From: Candidatus Bathyarchaeota archaeon
Lineage (GTDB): Archaea; Thermoproteota; Bathyarchaeia; Bathyarchaeales; SOJC01
Direction: 5' to 3'
DNA: 56,507 nt
Assembly: GCA_020354575.1 (NCBI GenBank)
Contig: CP070649.1
Span: 1-56,507, forward strand
Shown: positions 7,786-17,003 of the stretch, one piece after another
Numbering within the stretch: position 1 is the stretch's first letter
Layout of the letters: each line of letters starts with the position of its first letter
The notes under the pieces: model-generated
What the model saw: the letters and a program-made list of their open reading frames with translations, nothing else
Told to the model about the DNA's origin: nothing
The model's database searches: none
Program-made: the position numbers and the translations under genes

Positions 7786-9153
7786 CTAGGATATTTTGTC
7801 CCTCGCGACCTTACCGAGATCGATTATTAGATCCCGGACATTCTTTAAATCTTCAAGATATACAAATTCATTCAAACCATGATAACACGTATCCGCCCTG
7901 ATCGTGCCATAACACACAACCGGTATTCCATTCTTAGCAAAAAAACTTCCATCATTTCCACCAAGTTCTCCAGCGAAGGGCAAAGTCTGTCCTATGGTTC
8001 TCTTAATGCTTTCAGAAACTGTTTGCACGAAGGGCAGATCTTTCGGTGTATGATACCCAGGGAGTTTATTAGTGATTTCTAAAATTGCGGTACAGCCTGT
8101 ATCGTTGAGTGACCGTTGAAAGTGAGTCATAAGCTCTTCCTCTGCTTGCTTTAAGGGTTCTTCGGGCAGAAGTCTTCGGTCGAATCGGACTTCACATGTA
8201 CCAGGAATGACATTCTCTTTTTCCCCTCCTCTGATCATTGTCACCGAGTATCTTCCCCAGATATTTGAGCGTGGCGCGTCGGGTGGCGAGTGAAGTGTTG
8301 ACTCTTTTTTTTGAACCAGCGTCTTATACCGCTCAAGGGAGGCTAGAAGTTTGAGCGTTTCGTCAATTGCGTTTTTGGCTTTGAATGGAGACCCTGCGTG
8401 TCCCTGTTTTCCCTTTACGGTTATTTTGCCCCAGATGATGCCGCTTGCTCCCAAGAAGAGTCTTTCCATGCCTGAATCAACAACTAAGGCTGCGTCACCT
8501 TTCAATTCACAATCGGTAATTACATAGTCAACGCCATATCTTCCCCCGATTTCTTCATCTACTCCAGCAATGAGTTTGAGGTTTATATCCAGCTCTTCTT
8601 TTCTTAGTTGTCGTAGAGCCCCCATTGCTGCAGCAATGCCTGACTTGTTATCTGCACTACCTCGTCCATAGGCCTTTCCGCCTCTAATGGTCAACTTGAA
8701 AGGATTGTACGTCCAGCCTGGGCCCGGTGGAACAATATCAAAATGGGATTCCAGGAGAAGAGTTATGTCTGAGCCCATGTCGAGAGCAACAATAACATTC
8801 GGACGCGAAAGCCCATCCTTAGCGCCCTCTTCTCCGTTGATAATCTCCACATCTAAACTATTTTTTCTAGCTTCTTCTACAATTATCGATGAACATTTGT
8901 CATAACCTTCTTTTGAGACTGATTCGGTATCAATTTCTACCAGTCTTTTGAGAATATCAATTTCATATTCAAGAGAAGTCAAGCAATCGACCCCTTGCAC
9001 GACCTCTAGCGTTTCCTCCAACTTAGCTTTTTTGATAAGACCTGCTAAAAATCCATGCAATTGTATTGCGAGAAGTAACTCGTAAGTACATTGTCTACCT
9101 GAATTAGCTTTAATCACTAAACTGCCTTTGGACGCTTCACAATAGTGTCTCAT
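7786..9153 (-). CDS. M20-family zinc metallopeptidase (ArgE/DapE/CPG2-like)
   Basis: A 455-residue protein with the M20 zinc site: SHFDIVPPG (first His plus Asp), GRGSADNKSG (bridging Asp), GVDEEIGG (catalytic Glu pair), VVDSGME (Asp) and CYHGLNEF (last His). The dimerisation lid sits between. It would hydrolyse an amide bond in a small peptide or N-acyl amino acid. About 70 residues precede the usual family start (EIDILKRLVEID), so the real start may be an internal GTG or TTG; the annotated ATG overlaps the upstream Lrp gene by 17 bases, which suggests coupling and regulation by that protein. Confidence 0.85.
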   Translation of the reverse strand: MRHYCEASKGSLVIKANSGRQCTYELLLAIQLHGFLAGLIKKAKLEETLEVVQGVDCLTSLEYEIDILKRLVEIDTESVSKEGYDKCSSIIVEEARKNSLDVEIINGEEGAKDGLSRPNVIVALDMGSDITLLLESHFDIVPPGPGWTYNPFKLTIRGGKAYGRGSADNKSGIAAAMGALRQLRKEELDINLKLIAGVDEEIGGRYGVDYVITDCELKGDAALVVDSGMERLFLGASGIIWGKITVKGKQGHAGSPFKAKNAIDETLKLLASLERYKTLVQKKESTLHSPPDAPRSNIWGRYSVTMIRGGEKENVIPGTCEVRFDRRLLPEEPLKQAEEELMTHFQRSLNDTGCTAILEITNKLPGYHTPKDLPFVQTVSESIKRTIGQTLPFAGELGGNDGSFFAKNGIPVVCYGTIRADTCYHGLNEFVYLEDLKNVRDLIIDLGKVARDKIS

Positions 9154-9628
9154 CTAGATATTTGAAAGAAAATTCCTTGATTTGACCCTCATCCGTTACC
9201 ATGATGAAGCTCTGAATATCCTCCATATAATGTCCCCAATCGTTCCGAAATAATGTCAGCTTCTGGGCATAATCTCTATAGTCTTTGTGCAGAGACATAA
9301 TTACGCCAGTCATACCCAATCCTTCTCCAGTCGAGGCAAAAATTGAATTGGTGAATTTTACGGCATATTCCCTTACTTTTCCAATGAGCTCTTCTGATAT
9401 GACTTTGGGATCCATTTTTACAAAAGTAAAGGCAAGAATCTCGAAGCCCAATTTCCTCCAATCGGGAATAACCGTATAACTCTTAATAAGACCTTGACGT
9501 TCAATCTTGCCTCGGGTTCTAGTTATGGTGGGTTGTGAGACTCCTAATTTTTTGGCTAGCTTTCTATCGCTTTGCTTTGAATCTCTTAATAATTCTATCA
9601 ATAATTTCTTGACCAAATCTTTTCGCAT
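9137..9628 (-). CDS. Lrp/AsnC-family transcriptional regulator
   Basis: Starts at ATG 9628 (MRKDLVKKLLIELLRDS). Residues 1-60 form the winged helix-turn-helix (KLAKKLGVSQPTITRTRGKIE), followed by a C-terminal part corresponding to the ligand-sensing region, though divergent from the classic RAM domain. An upstream extension to 9679 is possible but lacks family similarity. It overlaps the M20 peptidase gene, so the pair is likely one operon, with the regulator sensing an amino acid or peptide product. Confidence 0.8.
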   Translation of the reverse strand: MRKDLVKKLLIELLRDSKQSDRKLAKKLGVSQPTITRTRGKIERQGLIKSYTVIPDWRKLGFEILAFTFVKMDPKVISEELIGKVREYAVKFTNSIFASTGEGLGMTGVIMSLHKDYRDYAQKLTLFRNDWGHYMEDIQSFIMVTDEGQIKEFSFKYLDETLL

Positions 9629-9746
9629 AATTGAGACTATGTTGCAATCAAATTTACGTTTTTTGGTCAGAAAACACAACGACTAAGATATTTAACGATT
9701 CGGCAATTGAGTTTCCAGAAGATTTAGACCTGAATTTTTTGCCCTT

Positions 9747-10127
9747 TTAGCTTGACAACCATATGAATATCGTGGCGAGAAACAAATAGCCAAGTATAGC
9801 TGTTATAATGCCTGCCACCAAGTTATAACCCAGCCCAAAAAGTATTACGGGAATGCAGAAAGATATAGATCCCAAAATAATCGAGAGGAAGGATAACCTT
9901 GAGAGCTTAAAAGAAACGTAAGTAACGCCCACTCCTAGAAGAAGCACTAGCATACCTACAGCCGATAAAATTGGACCTGCCTCTTGCGGACTGCCCACTA
10001 TTCCTCCAATAAGGAACATTAACTCTGTTCCTCCCGCCAACCCGTTTGCCCCGCCTATCACGAAAACCATTCCGAGAAACATGGCTACAACTCCACCTAC
10101 CTTCATTGCTAGTTTTAACGGTTCCAT
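9747..10127 (-). CDS. Small four-helix membrane protein, unknown
   Basis: A 126-residue hydrophobic protein with four predicted membrane helices (about residues 8-28, 50-68, 78-97 and 102-124) and short polar loops. No family recognised. It lies 68 bases upstream of no other minus-strand gene start, so it is probably monocistronic. Confidence 0.6.
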   Translation of the reverse strand: MEPLKLAMKVGGVVAMFLGMVFVIGGANGLAGGTELMFLIGGIVGSPQEAGPILSAVGMLVLLLGVGVTYVSFKLSRLSFLSIILGSISFCIPVILFGLGYNLVAGIITAILGYLFLATIFIWLSS

Positions 10128-10285
10128 TATTCATCACCCACTTCTTAATTCAAGGCCGCTTTAAAAATTTTAGCGTAGGTTTATCACAAAACCTTCGCAG
10201 CCCAAGATGAAAATTCAGCTTCCACTGGTCAACTTTCTTAAATGATGAATTGCAGATTAACGACTGAGAAAGAAGTGAAAAGAAT

Positions 10286-10765
10286 ATGGAGACAGATAAG
10301 GAGCAAACAAAGAATCGCTTTCATCATGTGGGCATTGTGGTGGAGAATATTTCACAGGCTATTGAAAAATTTTCCATTGCGTTGGGAATTGATAAAGATA
10401 AAGTGAAAGTAGAGAAAATGAGCTATATGAGTGGAAAGGGAGAAGAAGAGGAGTTTAAATTCGCCTTTTTGCCTTTAGCGAAAGGAGAAAATAATTTTAT
10501 TGAATTGGTTGAACCAACAACGCCAGGGCCTACGGCAAGATACTTAGAGAAACATGGTGAAGGGTTATTCCATCTCGCTTTTGAGTCATCAAACATCACA
10601 GCAAGTATTCAGGAATTTGAACGAGCTGGAATACCTCAAGCAGGCTTGACACCCACCGAAGAGGTTCTTTCGGTTTTTTTGCATCCAAAGTATGCTCATG
10701 GAGTCTTAGTACAAATTCTAAAGAAAGGTGTCTTTGATGGCTCTGGAAGACTAGCACCGAAATAA
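10286..10765 (+). CDS. Methylmalonyl-CoA epimerase-like VOC protein
   Basis: A 159-residue vicinal-oxygen-chelate protein with two beta-alpha-beta-beta-beta modules. The start FHHVGIVVENISQAI, the central FIELVEPTTPGPTARYLEKHGEG-like block (Glu metal ligand) with FHLAFESSNI, and the closing HPKYAHGVLVQILKK all match methylmalonyl-CoA epimerases, which racemise (2S/2R)-methylmalonyl-CoA using a divalent metal. No mutase is in the window. An ADP-forming acyl-CoA synthetase fragment at the left edge would suit propionate metabolism, but linkage is not shown. Confidence 0.78.
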   Translation: METDKEQTKNRFHHVGIVVENISQAIEKFSIALGIDKDKVKVEKMSYMSGKGEEEEFKFAFLPLAKGENNFIELVEPTTPGPTARYLEKHGEGLFHLAFESSNITASIQEFERAGIPQAGLTPTEEVLSVFLHPKYAHGVLVQILKKGVFDGSGRLAPK

Positions 10766-10905
10766 TGGAGCAGCAAAGCTATTTGAGTCAGTAGACATAG
10801 AGGGCACCCATGCAAAAAAGAAATATGCATGTTGAAATTTTGCATATCCCTCTGATTTTAAAAATAGTCAGAATTGCTGACTTAATGGCCTATCATAAAA
10901 AGTGG

Positions 10906-10980
10906 TGGGGCTGCCCGGATTTGAACCGGGGTCACGAGAGCCCAAGTCTCATAGCCTAGACCAAGCTAGCCGACAGCCCC
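10906..10980 (-). tRNA. tRNA-Pro (UGG)
   Basis: On the minus strand: acceptor GGGGCTG/CAGCCCC, anticodon stem TGAGA/TCTCG with loop CTTGGGC (anticodon TGG), T arm CCCGG-TTCAAAT-CCGGG and discriminator A. The next three bases (10905-10903) encode CCA, unlike the tRNA-Val gene. No intron. Confidence 0.93.
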
Positions 10981-11163
10981 TCCTATTTAGGAGCAAAACC
11001 TTAGGAAGCAATTAATCTCCCAATTGATTCCCAAAGACTTGTTATAGATAGTGATCTTACTCTAGTTGGTATAGACCCTGCTATAATAAATCTAACTCCA
11101 AAACAAACCCCCATGAGAGCAGTGACATTAGATTCAAGGCGTAAGACATCCCCCAAAGGAAAG

Positions 11164-11173
11164 TTTATATAAA
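11164..11173 (+). promoter_or_regulatory. TATA box of the rps13 operon
   Basis: TTTATATAAA, 48 bases before the rps13 ATG, with a GGAG ribosome site at 11210-11213. This is the only strong TATA element before the ribosomal/RNA polymerase gene run. Confidence 0.65.
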
Positions 11174-11220
11174 TTGTGGCTCCTTTTCGGTAGTTAGCTT
11201 CAAAATACTGGAGATTCAAA

Positions 11221-11685
11221 ATGCCGAAAGAATTTCGTCACATTACAAGGATAGCTGAGACAGACTTAGATGGCACCTTAAAGGTTTCCTACGCCATTTC
11301 GGAAATAAAAGGCATAGGGTCAAGCATGGCTAATGCTATTGCAAAAAAGGGTGGTATCGACCCAAATGTTCGTCTCGGCTTCCTCTCAGATCAAGATCTG
11401 GAAAAATTGGAAGATATAATAAAAAATCCATTTAAACACAATATTCCCAACTGGCTTTTCAATCGCCAGAAGGATTTTGAGACCGGAAAGAATTTGCACA
11501 GCATAGGTTCCGATCTTGTTTTGCAGACAAAGACAGATATCGATAATTTGAAAGCCTCCAAATCTTGGAGGGGGTATCGCCACTCTTATGGGTTGAAAGT
11601 TCGAGGTCAACGGACCAAGACTACTGGTAGAAAAGGAAAAGCCATAGGGGTCAGAAAAAAGCGGAGACCTGGAAGTAAGGAGTAA
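11221..11685 (+). CDS. rps13: Small-subunit ribosomal protein uS13
   Basis: A 154-residue archaeal-type uS13. It has the helix-two-turn-helix region ([20 protein letters not shown]), the coiled helices, and the basic C-terminus [18 protein letters not shown] that reaches into the decoding site. Length is normal for archaea. It opens a co-directional ribosomal run; its stop overlaps the rps4 start (TAATG). Confidence 0.97.
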   Translation: MPKEFRHITRIAETDLDGTLKVSYAISEIKGIGSSMANAIAKKGGIDPNVRLGFLSDQDLEKLEDIIKNPFKHNIPNWLFNRQKDFETGKNLHSIGSDLVLQTKTDIDNLKASKSWRGYRHSYGLKVRGQRTKTTGRKGKAIGVRKKRRPGSKE

Positions 11686-12272
11686 TGGGCGACCCTAAAA
11701 AGCAACCTAAGAAATACGAGACTCCAAGATTTCCTTGGAGAATAGACGTATTACAATCCGAACTTAAATTGCTTGGCCAATATGGGCTGCGAAATAAAAG
11801 AGAACTGTGGCGACATAAAACGATGCTATCAAAATTCCGGGGCATTGCACGTTCCATACTAGGTCTACCTAAAGAGGAAGGAGAAAAATTAAAGGGACAA
11901 CTTCTAGCTAGACTAAATAGACTTGGGATACTCTCGGAAACAGCGGCTCTTGATGACGTATTAGATTTAGCAATTGAAGACATTCTTGAAAGGCGTCTCC
12001 AATCTCTGGTTTTTCAGAGAGGACTTGCCAAGTCGGCCCATCAAGCTCGTCAACTCATAACTCATGGGCATATAACCATTGGGGGGAAAAAGGTAACATC
12101 ACCAAGCTATCTAGTGTTAAGAGATCAGGAATCCCACATTGTATATGCTCCAACTAGCAGTATAGCAAACCCTGATCATCCACTACGTCAAAGTATAGCT
12201 AGCAGGGCTTCTAAGGAACCAATTAATGAGACCAATAAAGAGGATATCAGAGGAGTGGGATCTGTAAAATGA
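11685..12272 (+). CDS. rps4: Small-subunit ribosomal protein uS4
   Basis: A 195-residue uS4 with the N-terminal basic segment ([10 protein letters not shown]) and the S4 RNA-binding domain around residues 105-165 ([19 protein letters not shown]). It nucleates small-subunit assembly on 16S rRNA. It is joined to its neighbours by TAATG at the start and ATGA at the end, which implies translational coupling. Confidence 0.97.
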   Translation: MGDPKKQPKKYETPRFPWRIDVLQSELKLLGQYGLRNKRELWRHKTMLSKFRGIARSILGLPKEEGEKLKGQLLARLNRLGILSETAALDDVLDLAIEDILERRLQSLVFQRGLAKSAHQARQLITHGHITIGGKKVTSPSYLVLRDQESHIVYAPTSSIANPDHPLRQSIASRASKEPINETNKEDIRGVGSVK

Positions 12273-12664
12273 GTAAGAAAATCGAGAAATGGGGTGTTGT
12301 TCATATTTACAGTTCATACAATAACACCATTGTACACGTGACAGATATTTCCGGCGCAGAAACCGTATCAAGGACTAGTGGCGGCATGTTTGTGAAAGCA
12401 GATCGTCTTGAATCATCCCCATACGCTGCCATGCGTGCTGCAGCTGCAGCTGCTTCAACTGCTAAAGAAAAGGGCATTACAGCTATACACATAAGAGTGA
12501 GAGCACCTGGAGGTTCAGGTGCCAGAACACCTGGTCCAGGAGCACAAGCTGCAATACGTGCATTGGCTAGAGCAGGATTCCGGATAGGACGCATCGAGGA
12601 AGTGACGCCTATTCCGCATGATGGCACTAGAAGAAAAGGCGGCAGAAGAGGTCGAAGAGTGTAA
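12269..12664 (+). CDS. rps11: Small-subunit ribosomal protein uS11
   Basis: A 131-residue uS11: [19 protein letters not shown] at the start, the [19 protein letters not shown] loop, and the basic end [13 protein letters not shown] that contacts rRNA of the platform. Full length, with the normal archaeal position between rps4 and rpoD. Confidence 0.97.
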   Translation: MSKKIEKWGVVHIYSSYNNTIVHVTDISGAETVSRTSGGMFVKADRLESSPYAAMRAAAAAASTAKEKGITAIHIRVRAPGGSGARTPGPGAQAAIRALARAGFRIGRIEEVTPIPHDGTRRKGGRRGRRV

Positions 12665-12715
12665 TCTTTGTCTCCTGCAAGATTGCTGGATCAGTAATGA
12701 AGGAAGGTAAAACTC

Positions 12716-13531
12716 ATGAAGATTCAAATCCTAGAGAAAAACGATATTTCAATGCGTTTGCTCATTGAAGGAACTAATGCACCGTTAATGAACACTTTAC
12801 GACGCATAATTCTTTCTGAAGTGCCAACCATGGCAGTAGACGATGTAGTAATCTTAGAAAACTCTTCAGCACTACAAGATGAATTTCTAGCCCACAGAAT
12901 TGGACTTGTACCACTAAAGACAGATTTGGATACATATAACTTGCCTGAAAACTGTGAATGCAAAAGCGAGTTTGGGTGTAATTTATGTCGTGTATCTTTA
13001 GTCCTCGATGTGGAAGCAGAGGATCATACAATAGTAGTTCGCTCTAGCGACTTCAAATCAGAGAATCCAACTGTGATCCCAGTCAGTAATGAGATTTCTT
13101 TAGTAAAGTTAGCCCCCGAACAAAAAATCCGGTTGGAGGCGTACGCTCGATTAGGTAAGGGTAAAGATCATGCGAGATGGCAATCAGTTTCAATGTGTAC
13201 CTACAAGTATAAACCCATCATATCCGTGAATACAGAACTCTGTAATTCTTGTGGGGAATGTGTAGAAGCTTGTTCAAGAAATATAATAACAAAGACAGGG
13301 AAAAAGATTGAAATTCGAAACCTTGAGAATTGCACCTTATGCCAAGATTGTGTAAAAGCATGCCAGGAAACGCCTAAAGCAGTGAAATCGTCATGGGATG
13401 AAACCTCATTCATATTTGCCATAGAATCTACAGGAGCGCTTACGTCAGAAAGAATTTTGCGAGAAGCCCTCAACATTCTTGATGGAAAGCTAGTCGAGTT
13501 TCTAAAACAATTGCCAGTGAAAAAAACATGA
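12716..13531 (+). CDS. rpoD: DNA-directed RNA polymerase subunit D with two 4Fe-4S motifs
   Basis: A 271-residue archaeal alpha-like assembly subunit. The dimerisation part (NTLRRIILSEVPTMAVDDV) and the closing EALNILDGKLVEFLKQL helix match RpoD/Rpb3. The insert carries two complete CxxCxxCxxxC ferredoxin motifs (Cys176-179-182-186 and Cys206-209-212-216), so both clusters should form; many archaea keep only one or none. A further CxC...CxxC set (80, 82, 88, 91) may bind zinc. It pairs with subunit L, not in the window. Confidence 0.96.
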   Translation: MKIQILEKNDISMRLLIEGTNAPLMNTLRRIILSEVPTMAVDDVVILENSSALQDEFLAHRIGLVPLKTDLDTYNLPENCECKSEFGCNLCRVSLVLDVEAEDHTIVVRSSDFKSENPTVIPVSNEISLVKLAPEQKIRLEAYARLGKGKDHARWQSVSMCTYKYKPIISVNTELCNSCGECVEACSRNIITKTGKKIEIRNLENCTLCQDCVKACQETPKAVKSSWDETSFIFAIESTGALTSERILREALNILDGKLVEFLKQLPVKKT

Positions 13532-13890
13532 GAAAAATAAAGACTGAAAATCCTCAATTAATAAGCCTAATTCGATATTTGAAGAGAGCAGCAAGAGAGG
13601 GCAATGCAAAGATATGGAGCAAAATCGCTAGAGATTTGTCTAGACCTAGAAATAGGCGAACATCGGTTAACTTAAGTCACATAAATCGATGCACTAAGGC
13701 AGGTCAGACGATTGCAGTACCGGGGAAAGTGCTCGGGGCTGGAATACTTCACCATCCTGTAACAATTACCGCCTTCACCTTTTCGACTGCTGCGAGAAGG
13801 AAAATTATCAAATCAAAAGGGAAATGTTTGACATTTGCGGAATTAATCAAGAAGAATCCCAAAGGTTCGAACATAATGATTGTTGGGTAA
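13528..13890 (+). CDS. rpl18e: Large-subunit ribosomal protein eL18
   Basis: A 120-residue eL18 (L18e/L15 fold): NPQLISLIRYLKRAA at the start, a VPGKVLGAGILHHPVTITA core, and KSKGKCLTFAELIKKNPKG near the end. It overlaps rpoD by four bases. Confidence 0.95.
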   Translation: MRKIKTENPQLISLIRYLKRAAREGNAKIWSKIARDLSRPRNRRTSVNLSHINRCTKAGQTIAVPGKVLGAGILHHPVTITAFTFSTAARRKIIKSKGKCLTFAELIKKNPKGSNIMIVG

Positions 13891-13894
13891 GAAT

Positions 13895-14332
13895 ATGCAA
13901 TCCAAAGGAAAAGCGGAAGTAATCTTCGATGCCAATAATTTAATACTCGGTAGAATGGCGACAGTGGTTGCTAAGCGTTTGCTTCAAGGAGAGAGCATTG
14001 TAATATTAAATGCGGAGCGTGTTGTCATCTCTGGGAAAAGGCTCAGCAGAATAAAGGAAGCCAAAATGAAGTTGGAAATAGGGCACCCTCGAAAAGGCCC
14101 TTATTTCCCGAAACGCCCTGATAGGTTTGTGAAACGAGCTATTCGAGGAATGTTGCCTCGAAAAAAGCCGAAAGGAAAAGAAGCTTATAAACGATTGCGT
14201 GTCTTTATAGGCATACCTTCAGAATTCAAAGATCAACCTTTGGAAACAATACAGAAAGCGAAGGCTGAAAGACTTAAATGCCCATATGTCACGGTAGGCG
14301 AGGTGGCTAAAGAGATAGGATGGACTCCATAG
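13895..14332 (+). CDS. rpl13: Large-subunit ribosomal protein uL13
   Basis: Archaeal uL13. I chose ATG 13895 (MQSKGKAEVIFDANNL) over the in-frame TTG 13880, which lies inside the rpl18e end. Family features are DANNLILGRMATVVAKRLL, VVISGKRLSRIKEAK, the PKRPDRFVKRAIRGMLPRK block and the final PYVTVGEVAKEIGW. Confidence 0.95.
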   Translation: MQSKGKAEVIFDANNLILGRMATVVAKRLLQGESIVILNAERVVISGKRLSRIKEAKMKLEIGHPRKGPYFPKRPDRFVKRAIRGMLPRKKPKGKEAYKRLRVFIGIPSEFKDQPLETIQKAKAERLKCPYVTVGEVAKEIGWTP

Positions 14333-14341
14333 GGGAGTAAT

Positions 14342-14755
14342 ATGTCAAGTTCTAAAAAAATAATAACAATTAGTGGAAAAAGAAAAACTGCTATAGCTAG
14401 GGCCACATTAAGAGCTGGGAGAGGCAGAGTGCGAATAAATAACATTCCAATAGAGTTATTTGAGCCAAGAATCGCTCAATTAAAAATCATGGAGCCTTTG
14501 CTGCAAATCGAAGATAAACTCAGAAGCCAAATTGATATGTATGTAAAAGTTTCAGGAGGAGGATTCATGGGGCAAGCCGAAGCTGCAAGAATGGCTATTG
14601 CTAGGGGGCTCCTCAAATGGACGAAAAGCAAGCATTTGAAGTCGATTTTCACGGAATATGACAGGACAATGCTTGCAGGCGACTCTCGACGAAAAGAATC
14701 CAAGAAATTCGGCGGCCCAAGCGCTCGTGCAAAACGGCAGAAAAGCTATAGGTAG
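14342..14755 (+). CDS. rps9: Small-subunit ribosomal protein uS9
   Basis: A 137-residue uS9 with the start [19 protein letters not shown], the [19 protein letters not shown] centre, and the invariant C-terminal KRQKSYR tail that touches P-site tRNA. Ten bases separate it from rpl13. Confidence 0.96.
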   Translation: MSSSKKIITISGKRKTAIARATLRAGRGRVRINNIPIELFEPRIAQLKIMEPLLQIEDKLRSQIDMYVKVSGGGFMGQAEAARMAIARGLLKWTKSKHLKSIFTEYDRTMLAGDSRRKESKKFGGPSARAKRQKSYR

Positions 14756-14772
14756 GAAGAGTGAATGAGACG

Positions 14773-14997
14773 ATGATCATCCCTATTCGTTGTTTCACGT
14801 GTGGCAAGCTGATTGGCGACAAATGGGAGTACTTTTCAAGACGCGTAAAAGAAGGAGAAGATGCAGGAAAAGTTTTAGATGATCTTGGTCTGGATCGTTA
14901 TTGTTGTCGAAGAATGCTTCTTTCTCATGTGGAAATCATAGATGAAATAATTAGGTTTTATGAAACTGGCAAACAACAACAGATGAGACCGACTTAG
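14773..14997 (+). CDS. rpoN: DNA-directed RNA polymerase subunit N
   Basis: Rpb10 homologue. ATG 14773 gives the family start [18 protein letters not shown]; the upstream GTG 14761 would add four residues. Zinc ligands are Cys7, Cys10 and the CC pair in [14 protein letters not shown]. In many archaea rpoK follows rpoN, but here eno follows after 15 bases and no rpoK-like ORF is visible. Confidence 0.95.
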   Translation: MIIPIRCFTCGKLIGDKWEYFSRRVKEGEDAGKVLDDLGLDRYCCRRMLLSHVEIIDEIIRFYETGKQQQMRPT

Positions 14998-15012
14998 GAG
15001 CATTATCGCGAC

Positions 15013-16263
15013 TTGTCCACACAAATAACGAGAATTACAGCCCGGAAAATTTTCAATAATCGTGGAGAAGAAACAATAGAGGTGGACATTAGAACTAAAT
15101 CAGGATTTGGGCGAGCAGCAGCTCCAGCAGGAGCAAGCAAAGGTTTAGCTGAAGTAGCATATTACCCCAAAGGTGGCGTTGATGCTGCAATAAAAGTAGT
15201 TGAGAAATCCATAGCACCTAAACTAGTTGGCATGAATGCCAATCAGCAAGAGGAAATAGACTCGCTACTTCACGAAATTGACGGATCAGAGAACTTCCGA
15301 AGAATAGGAGGAAATACAGCTTACGCCATATCATTAAGCTCTGCAAAAGCTTCATCTGACTCGTATGGAGTATCGCTGTACAAATACCTAGGAGGGCAGA
15401 TTCATTATAGACTTCCCTTTCCTTTGGGAAATGTGTTAAGTGGAGGAAAACACGCACGTGGAAGAGCCCCTGATATTCAAGAGTTCTTGGTTCTCCCAAT
15501 TCACGCCAAATCCTTTTTAGAAGCTGCGAAAGGAAACTTGGAGTTTCACAAAAGGGTGGGTGAGCTTCTTGAAAGAACAAACAAACCATTCACAGGCGGA
15601 AGAAGCGACGAAGGCGCGTGGTTAGCTAACATTGATAACTACGAAGCCTTAGAACTAATAACTAAAGCATGCGAAGAAGTCTCAAACCAACTTGGCCTCC
15701 AATGTAGAATAGGATTGGATGTTGCTGGATCAACACTTTGGAACTCGAAAACGAAAAAATATGTTTACCGTCATGATAAGATTAAGGTAACTCCTGAAGA
15801 GCAACTCGAATACATTCAAGAATTAATTCAGAAATATAATTTGGCCTACGTTGAAGATCCTTTTCACGAAGATGATTTTGAAAATTTTGCTATATTGACA
15901 AAACAAAGCAAAGGGTGTCTGATTTGCGGTGATGACCTTTTTGTAACAAATACTGATCGGTTAACTCAAGGGATAGCAAAGGCTGCAGCCAATTCGATAA
16001 TTATAAAGCCTAATCAGATAGGGACTCTCACTGATGCTTGGAAAGCAGTAAAAAAAGCTAATGAGGCTTTGTATACGCCTGTAGTTTCTCACAGATCAGG
16101 TGATACCACAGATACTGAAATAACTCATTTAGCTTTGGCTTTTAACTGTCCAATTATCAAAACGGGAGTAGTTGAAGGGGCTAGAATCGCTAAAATTAAT
16201 GAGCTTATAAGAATAGAGAATGATCTCGGAAAGGAAAGAAGGATGGCTAAAATTCCATTATAG
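15013..16263 (+). CDS. eno: Enolase
   Basis: A 416-residue phosphopyruvate hydratase starting at TTG. It has APAGASKG near residue 38, GRAPDIQEFLVLP, the metal-ligand strands around GLDVAGSTLW, YVEDPFHEDDFE and LICGDDLFVTN, the catalytic Lys in IIKPNQIGT, and SHRSGDTTDT. It interconverts 2-phosphoglycerate and phosphoenolpyruvate. Its place between rpoN and rps2 is the usual archaeal one. Confidence 0.97.
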   Translation: MSTQITRITARKIFNNRGEETIEVDIRTKSGFGRAAAPAGASKGLAEVAYYPKGGVDAAIKVVEKSIAPKLVGMNANQQEEIDSLLHEIDGSENFRRIGGNTAYAISLSSAKASSDSYGVSLYKYLGGQIHYRLPFPLGNVLSGGKHARGRAPDIQEFLVLPIHAKSFLEAAKGNLEFHKRVGELLERTNKPFTGGRSDEGAWLANIDNYEALELITKACEEVSNQLGLQCRIGLDVAGSTLWNSKTKKYVYRHDKIKVTPEEQLEYIQELIQKYNLAYVEDPFHEDDFENFAILTKQSKGCLICGDDLFVTNTDRLTQGIAKAAANSIIIKPNQIGTLTDAWKAVKKANEALYTPVVSHRSGDTTDTEITHLALAFNCPIIKTGVVEGARIAKINELIRIENDLGKERRMAKIPL

Positions 16264-16276
16264 GAGGATAAAGATA

Positions 16277-16984
16277 TTGACTAAAAAAGAAGAAAGTGAG
16301 CAAATCGAAAACACGGAAGAAGAAGAACCCAGAAGTAGTGAAGCTTCTGCATCCAGTGAAGAGGTTGCCATACCTAGTGAAGAAGATCTCTTGTTACCCC
16401 GTGATGTGTTGCTTTCTGCAGGTCTTCATATCGGCACAAGAATGAAAACAAAAGATATGGACGAATTTATTTACCGTGTTAGACCTGATGGTTTGTTCGT
16501 ACTAGATGTTAAAAAGACAGATGAACGAATACGTGCGGCAGCGAAATTCTTATCAAGATTTGAGCCCGATAGAATTGCAGCCGTTGCATCTAGGCTCTAT
16601 GCTAGATATCCCGCACAGAAATTCTGTGAAACTACAAAAGCTACACCGATCGCGGGAAGATTTGTACCTGGACTGTTCTCAAATCCCTTGTATGCCAACC
16701 ACATTGAACCAGCAGTCATTATTGTTTCAGACCCAAAGGCCGATGTTCAAGCGGTTAAGGAAGCTGGCGTTATGGGCATACCAGTTATTGCCCTTTGTAG
16801 TACTGACAACGATTTTGCGGGAGTAGATCTCGTTATTCCGACAAACAATAAAGGTAGAAGAGCTTTGGCTGTCATTTATTGGATGCTGGCTAGACAATTA
16901 CTACGCGAGAGAGGAGAGTTAACACCTGACAAGGATATAGATTTGTCTGTTGAAGATTTCGAGGCGCGGGTTCCGCAAGGCTGA
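16277..16984 (+). CDS. rps2: Small-subunit ribosomal protein uS2
   Basis: uS2 core (LLSAGLHIGTRMKTKDMDEF, RFVPGLFSNPLY, VIALCSTDNDFAGVDLVIP). A GGAGG at 16263-16267 followed by TTG 16277 decides the start, rather than the in-frame ATG 16220 inside eno. The first about 35 residues are an acidic, serine-rich extension (EEEEPRSSEASASSEE) not needed for the fold. Confidence 0.95.
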   Translation: MTKKEESEQIENTEEEEPRSSEASASSEEVAIPSEEDLLLPRDVLLSAGLHIGTRMKTKDMDEFIYRVRPDGLFVLDVKKTDERIRAAAKFLSRFEPDRIAAVASRLYARYPAQKFCETTKATPIAGRFVPGLFSNPLYANHIEPAVIIVSDPKADVQAVKEAGVMGIPVIALCSTDNDFAGVDLVIPTNNKGRRALAVIYWMLARQLLRERGELTPDKDIDLSVEDFEARVPQG

Positions 16985-17003
16985 TCTTCATGAAGGTGTG
17001 TAA

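Noticed and set aside
11001-11219. 72-codon minus-strand ORF upstream of rps13
   Set aside because: It covers the rps13 promoter and leader and has no family resemblance or ribosome site.
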